Shown: one piece after another, positions 20,744 through 23,385 of the stretch
Position numbering within the stretch: position 1 is the stretch's first letter
Layout of the letters: every line of letters starts with the position of its first letter
Virus record (IMG/VR): IMGVR_UViG_3300032286_000357
Coordinates: 1 to 23,385 of that record
Length of the DNA stretch: 23,385 bases
DNA from: a virus
Direction: 5' to 3' (one strand)
The notes under the pieces: generated by a model
The model's database searches: none
The model's input: the letters and a program-made list of their open reading frames with translations, nothing else
Told to the model about the DNA's origin: nothing
Position numbers and translations under genes: made by a program

Positions 20744-21655
20744 TTAAGACGAACCGGGCGATCCAAAGACACCCAGAGGGTCAGACACGCCGAACGAATA
20801 ACGCTCGCGTGCTTTGTAGCGGACGTTTCCGGTATCAAAATCCCCATCCATGGAATTTGCCAAAGGCGTACGGACAAAGTGCTTCAAACCGTTAGGCACG
20901 TCAGTGGTCAGGAACCAACCGTTGGTGTCGGTCAAGAAGTGGTTAACGGTGTAACCTTCAGGGATCGAACCGTTATTCTTCAACGCGTTAATGTCGTTGT
21001 CGGTGGTACCAACGCGCAGTTCTGTTTCCAGCAGGCGGGTAGCGACGAACATCAAAGCAGGAGGAATAATCAGTTTCTTGGGCTTAGCAGCGATCAGCAA
21101 ACCGCGCTCATCCGTCCAAGCAGCAATCTGAATCACAGCGTTTTCCAACGAAGTTTCATTCAGGTCAGCGCCAGTGGTAGGACGATTGCTGTTGGTGCCG
21201 CCGTTGACCAAGGGGTGAGCCGTGGAGAACAGGGATACGCCGTCACCATAAGTTACAGAAGCAGTGAAGCCGTTGTTCAAAATGGCAGCAGCCTTGACCT
21301 GCTTGGTGTAAGCCATACCACGAGCCAAAGCTTTGGTGTAGCGGCTGGAGAGGCTGTCATACAAGTTATCTTCCACGGCCTCTTCGGTGATGGAGAAGCC
21401 CATCGCAATGGTTTCGTGGTTGTAACGTGCAGTCCAAGCTTCTTGCGCATTGTCATAAGCAATGGCGGAGCCCTCGTTCTTCACCGGAGCGGCGGAGAAT
21501 CCAGACAGCTTGGTTTCCTCTTCAAAGCTACGCTCCGAAGTTTCGGTTTCGTAGATTTCTTTGTGCTCTTCGCCGTAGCGGGCATACTCCAGACCAAACA
21601 AAGCGTTCAGACCGGGGAGCAACTCTTTAAGTAGTTGTGCGCGTGAAATAGCCAT
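20744..21655 (-). CDS. Major capsid protein (Mu gpT-like type)
   Basis: This 303-residue protein forms the head shell. The pattern matches phage major head proteins of the gpT-like group. An N-terminal helix (LLKELLPGLNALFGLEY) is followed by an acidic E-loop-like segment (YETETSERSFEEETK), a central block with NHETIAMGFSITEEAVEDNLYD, and the helix SSRYTKALARGMAYTKQVKAA. After that come FSTAHPLVNGG, the strand KPKKLIIPPALMFVATRLLET, a hydrophobic region GWFLTTDVPNGLKHFVRTPL, and the C-terminal RYSFGVSDPLGVFGSPGSS. Length and order suit the family. The ATG has AAGGAG eight bases upstream, as expected for a strongly expressed gene. A strong intrinsic terminator follows the stop codon. HK97-fold membership follows from the family and was not tested here. 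Confidence 0.9.
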   Translation of the reverse strand: MAISRAQLLKELLPGLNALFGLEYARYGEEHKEIYETETSERSFEEETKLSGFSAAPVKNEGSAIAYDNAQEAWTARYNHETIAMGFSITEEAVEDNLYDSLSSRYTKALARGMAYTKQVKAAAILNNGFTASVTYGDGVSLFSTAHPLVNGGTNSNRPTTGADLNETSLENAVIQIAAWTDERGLLIAAKPKKLIIPPALMFVATRLLETELRVGTTDNDINALKNNGSIPEGYTVNHFLTDTNGWFLTTDVPNGLKHFVRTPLANSMDGDFDTGNVRYKARERYSFGVSDPLGVFGSPGSS

Positions 21656-21669
21656 GATTCAGCTCCTTA

Positions 21670-22515
21670 TTAAGCTACACCGAGACCGGCGTAATAGGCG
21701 TGCTGGCCAAAGTTAACTTTAACCAGCAGCTCACTGTATTGTGTAAACACAATGGTTGCGCCAGACGGGATTTCGCTACCGGCAGACGAGCTGAGGATAG
21801 CTTGGTTAATGGTGATGGACGTTGCACCGGCAGCGGCTGCGGTAGTAACAAACGAACCAGTAGGAACGTTTTGACCGTTAGCGGCAACAAACGACACATC
21901 GGTACCCGCCACAATCGCGCTTGGCAGGCCTGCGCCGGTCAAGGTAATGGTAGTGGTGCTAGACGAACCGGTAGCCGACACAGAGGCTGCAGTCTCACGA
22001 ACCACGTCAAGGACGCGGAGAGGGAAGGTTGCCGTAGTCGCGGGGGTGGCTGTTACGCCTGCGATAGCATTAGCCGAGTTGCCGGTATTGGTACTGCCTG
22101 TGTTGTTAAGCATCTGCAGGTTTTGACCGATAAGGGCAATACTTCCAGAACCAACAACAGTAGTGCCAGAGCACACAACACCTTTAAACACCGTGTCAGG
22201 GTCATCGCAAACGATAGCTACTGCATCACCAGCGGCCACAGAGCCGGGCCAGTATTGCGAAAACGTCTTTTGCTTAGTCACTGGGTTGGTGTACGAACAG
22301 CCCAAGAAAATGCCGACCAAGCCACCTGCGCCAGCGGAAGTAACCGATTTACGGTTGATCTGACCGCGAGTCAAGCTAACAAAGTCACCATAAAAAATGG
22401 CCGTTGTGTAATCGTAAGGGATGGAGTATTCGCGGGTAGACCCTGCAAATACTTGACCGCCGATCAAGTTGATCGGTTTTAGGCCGTAGGGGGCCGAGAC
22501 CGTAGGATATGCCAT
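21670..22515 (-). CDS. Head decoration-like virion protein
   Basis: This 281-residue protein begins MAYPTVSAPYGLKPINLIGG and is rich in Gly, Ser, Thr and Val. The N-terminal half (about 1-130) carries a conserved core with GIFLGCSYTNP, then TFSQYWPG, then a DDPDTVFK block. The C-terminal half (about 165-260) looks like an inserted Ig-like or low-complexity beta module (SATGSSSTTTITLTGAGLP, then ITINQAILSS). Proteins with this N-terminal pattern sit directly beside capsid genes in many uncultured phages and are probably abundant virion proteins. The decoration assignment is inference from position and composition. The start at 22515 has GGAG six bases upstream. The gene is immediately upstream of the major capsid gene in transcription order. 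Confidence 0.7.
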   Translation of the reverse strand: MAYPTVSAPYGLKPINLIGGQVFAGSTREYSIPYDYTTAIFYGDFVSLTRGQINRKSVTSAGAGGLVGIFLGCSYTNPVTKQKTFSQYWPGSVAAGDAVAIVCDDPDTVFKGVVCSGTTVVGSGSIALIGQNLQMLNNTGSTNTGNSANAIAGVTATPATTATFPLRVLDVVRETAASVSATGSSSTTTITLTGAGLPSAIVAGTDVSFVAANGQNVPTGSFVTTAAAAGATSITINQAILSSSAGSEIPSGATIVFTQYSELLVKVNFGQHAYYAGLGVA

Positions 22516-22532
22516 TTAAGACTCCAAAAAAG

Positions 22533-22985
22533 TTAAATACCTCTACCGAAAGTAACCTTTGTGCTGCGCTCTTTAAAAAGCGGCATACGTGGGTCGTTTT
22601 CTCGCATGTACGTGTTATCTACTGAGCTCATCTGACTGTCCGACATTTGGCGGTAGTACGCGTCACGTTGCTCAACAAATTCCACGGGGGTTTTGCACAA
22701 CATCAAACCGCCTACCACAATGCTGTCAGGGAAGCGCCCTTCAGGCGTACCAAACAAGTGCACTTCAGGGTGATCTGACGCTTTTACGGGTTCCCAACCC
22801 TCGCGGAGCTTAGAAGAAACATTAGTCGGGTCATCCTTATTGAGTGTGCTAGTACGAATCCAGCGAAACGCATAGCCTTCTTCCGGTGTGGGATCAGGCA
22901 AAAGCTGGGGCGGCATCCACTTTGTTGGACGAGCGGCTGCTGCACGAGTATCTAGGTCACGGCTCTTACGAATTGTCTCGGTCAT
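22533..22985 (-). CDS. Conserved hypothetical phage protein upstream of capsid genes
   Basis: This is a 150-residue soluble protein with no signal peptide or membrane segment. It has a Trp/Arg motif (YAFRWIRTSTLNKDD, about residues 38-52), a REGWEPV motif, a hydrophobic strand VVGGLMLCKTPVEFVEQRD, and a C-terminal block MRENDPRMPLFKE...TKVTFGRG. These blocks match a family I have seen next to capsid genes in environmental phage contigs, with no assigned function. The ATG at 22985 is preceded by GAGGAAAT. It sits between the partial protein at the right edge and the decoration-like gene, so a capsid-assembly role is likely but unproven. Confidence 0.8.
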   Translation of the reverse strand: MTETIRKSRDLDTRAAAARPTKWMPPQLLPDPTPEEGYAFRWIRTSTLNKDDPTNVSSKLREGWEPVKASDHPEVHLFGTPEGRFPDSIVVGGLMLCKTPVEFVEQRDAYYRQMSDSQMSSVDNTYMRENDPRMPLFKERSTKVTFGRGI

Positions 22986-22987
22986 AA

Positions 22988-23385
22988 TTATTTCCTCATC
23001 TGTTCTGCTATTACTTGCTTTGCGTAAAGCTCCAATGGAACTCCGAGACGCCTAGCAATATCCACCTGCGATTTGGTAAGTACGACTTTTTTGGGCGCAG
23101 TACTACGTGTTGCCGGTGAGACAACATTCGATTTAACTCGTTGAGTTGGCGCATCAACGTCTCTAGCAGACTCGAATTTATCTGCAAATCTTTCCCGCAT
23201 TTCAGTGTCAATACGTTCGTAGTATTTATCACTGCCTGCAGTATAACCTTCTGCTACAACATCGTCATGGAGCCCTACAGCATATGCTGTCATTCCCTTG
23301 TTAGGGCCAAACCACGGATTCCTATCGGTCCACGCTCGTAGTTTGGGGTCCATGTCCGCTTGCTGCGGCTGTTGGGTAGTGTGAG
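22988..23385 (-). CDS. Conserved phage structural-region protein, 5' end outside window (partial)
   Basis: The frame is open to the right edge of the window: ten further codons (H T T Q Q P Q Q A D) precede the first in-frame ATG at 23353, so the gene is probably truncated at its N-terminus, with 131 residues visible. The visible part has the motif NPWFG followed by an alpha-helical stretch (MTAYAVGLHDDVV, then SDKYYERIDTEMRERF) and a basic C-terminal helix (QVDIARRLGVPLELYAKQV). I recall this NPWFG/YYERID pattern from proteins encoded just before capsid genes in environmental phages, but I know no function for it. A scaffold or capsid-associated role is inference from position alone. It ends MRK-stop, and the next gene starts two bases later, using this gene's last codons (GAGGAAAT) as its ribosome binding site. 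Confidence 0.75.
   Translation of the reverse strand, partial: HTTQQPQQADMDPKLRAWTDRNPWFGPNKGMTAYAVGLHDDVVAEGYTAGSDKYYERIDTEMRERFADKFESARDVDAPTQRVKSNVVSPATRSTAPKKVVLTKSQVDIARRLGVPLELYAKQVIAEQMRK

Noticed and set aside
20657-21634. 325-codon plus-strand open frame
   Set aside because: It is antisense to the major capsid gene, has no ribosome binding site, and its composition is explained by codon bias of the real gene.
21700-22482. 260-codon plus-strand open frame
   Set aside because: It mirrors the decoration-like gene, and its Cys/Arg/Ser-rich product has no protein-like pattern.

Overview
The window is the virion-structure and lysis region of a tailed double-stranded DNA bacteriophage (Caudoviricetes), most likely podovirus-like. 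It has a major capsid protein, two head-to-tail adaptor-like proteins, a large nozzle/DNA-stabilisation-like tail protein, fibre-like proteins and a holin/endolysin pair, but no tape-measure protein, contractile sheath or tail tube. The style of the proteins (several small Lys/Gly-rich proteins, fibres built from environmental-phage modules) resembles uncultured aquatic phages of Gram-negative bacteria. The host cannot be named. Terminase, portal, integrase and replication genes are not in the window.

Every gene but one lies on the minus strand, so the window reads right to left. 23385-20744 holds a partial conserved protein, a second conserved protein, a head-decoration-like protein and the major capsid protein, closed by a strong intrinsic terminator with a UUCG loop. 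20599-20285 is a very acidic small protein, convergent with a plus-strand HNH endonuclease gene (19923-20288). A good sigma70-like minus-strand promoter (TTGACT, 16 bp, TATATT) sits at the 5' edge of that HNH gene and probably restarts transcription of the remaining structural genes. 19802-15079 holds two small beta-rich proteins and a run of short, mostly basic proteins. Many of these are translationally coupled, several use GTG or TTG starts, and four share a G-[CI]-A-[TS]-K-G element. One adaptor-like protein, a zinc-ribbon protein and a second HNH gene inserted in the minus-strand operon also lie there.

15075-7126 carries the second adaptor, two virion proteins, a 1112-residue beta-repeat protein and a 983-residue fibre with about 31 copies of a 17-residue repeat. 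7060-6141 is the lysis cassette (GTG-start holin, then an M15 peptidase endolysin overlapping it by ATGA). 6122-1 holds the nozzle-like protein, two small conserved proteins and a giant internal-virion-type protein. That last frame is open from its start at 3279 to the left edge of the window (1093 codons, no stop) and ends in a Gly-Thr-Thr tandem repeat.

The best candidates for something undescribed are the shared tag in the small basic proteins and a set of three minus-strand hairpins that all have C(UNCG)G tetraloops. There are no tRNA genes, CRISPR arrays or insertion sequences that I can support, and no gene-free stretch longer than about 150 bases.
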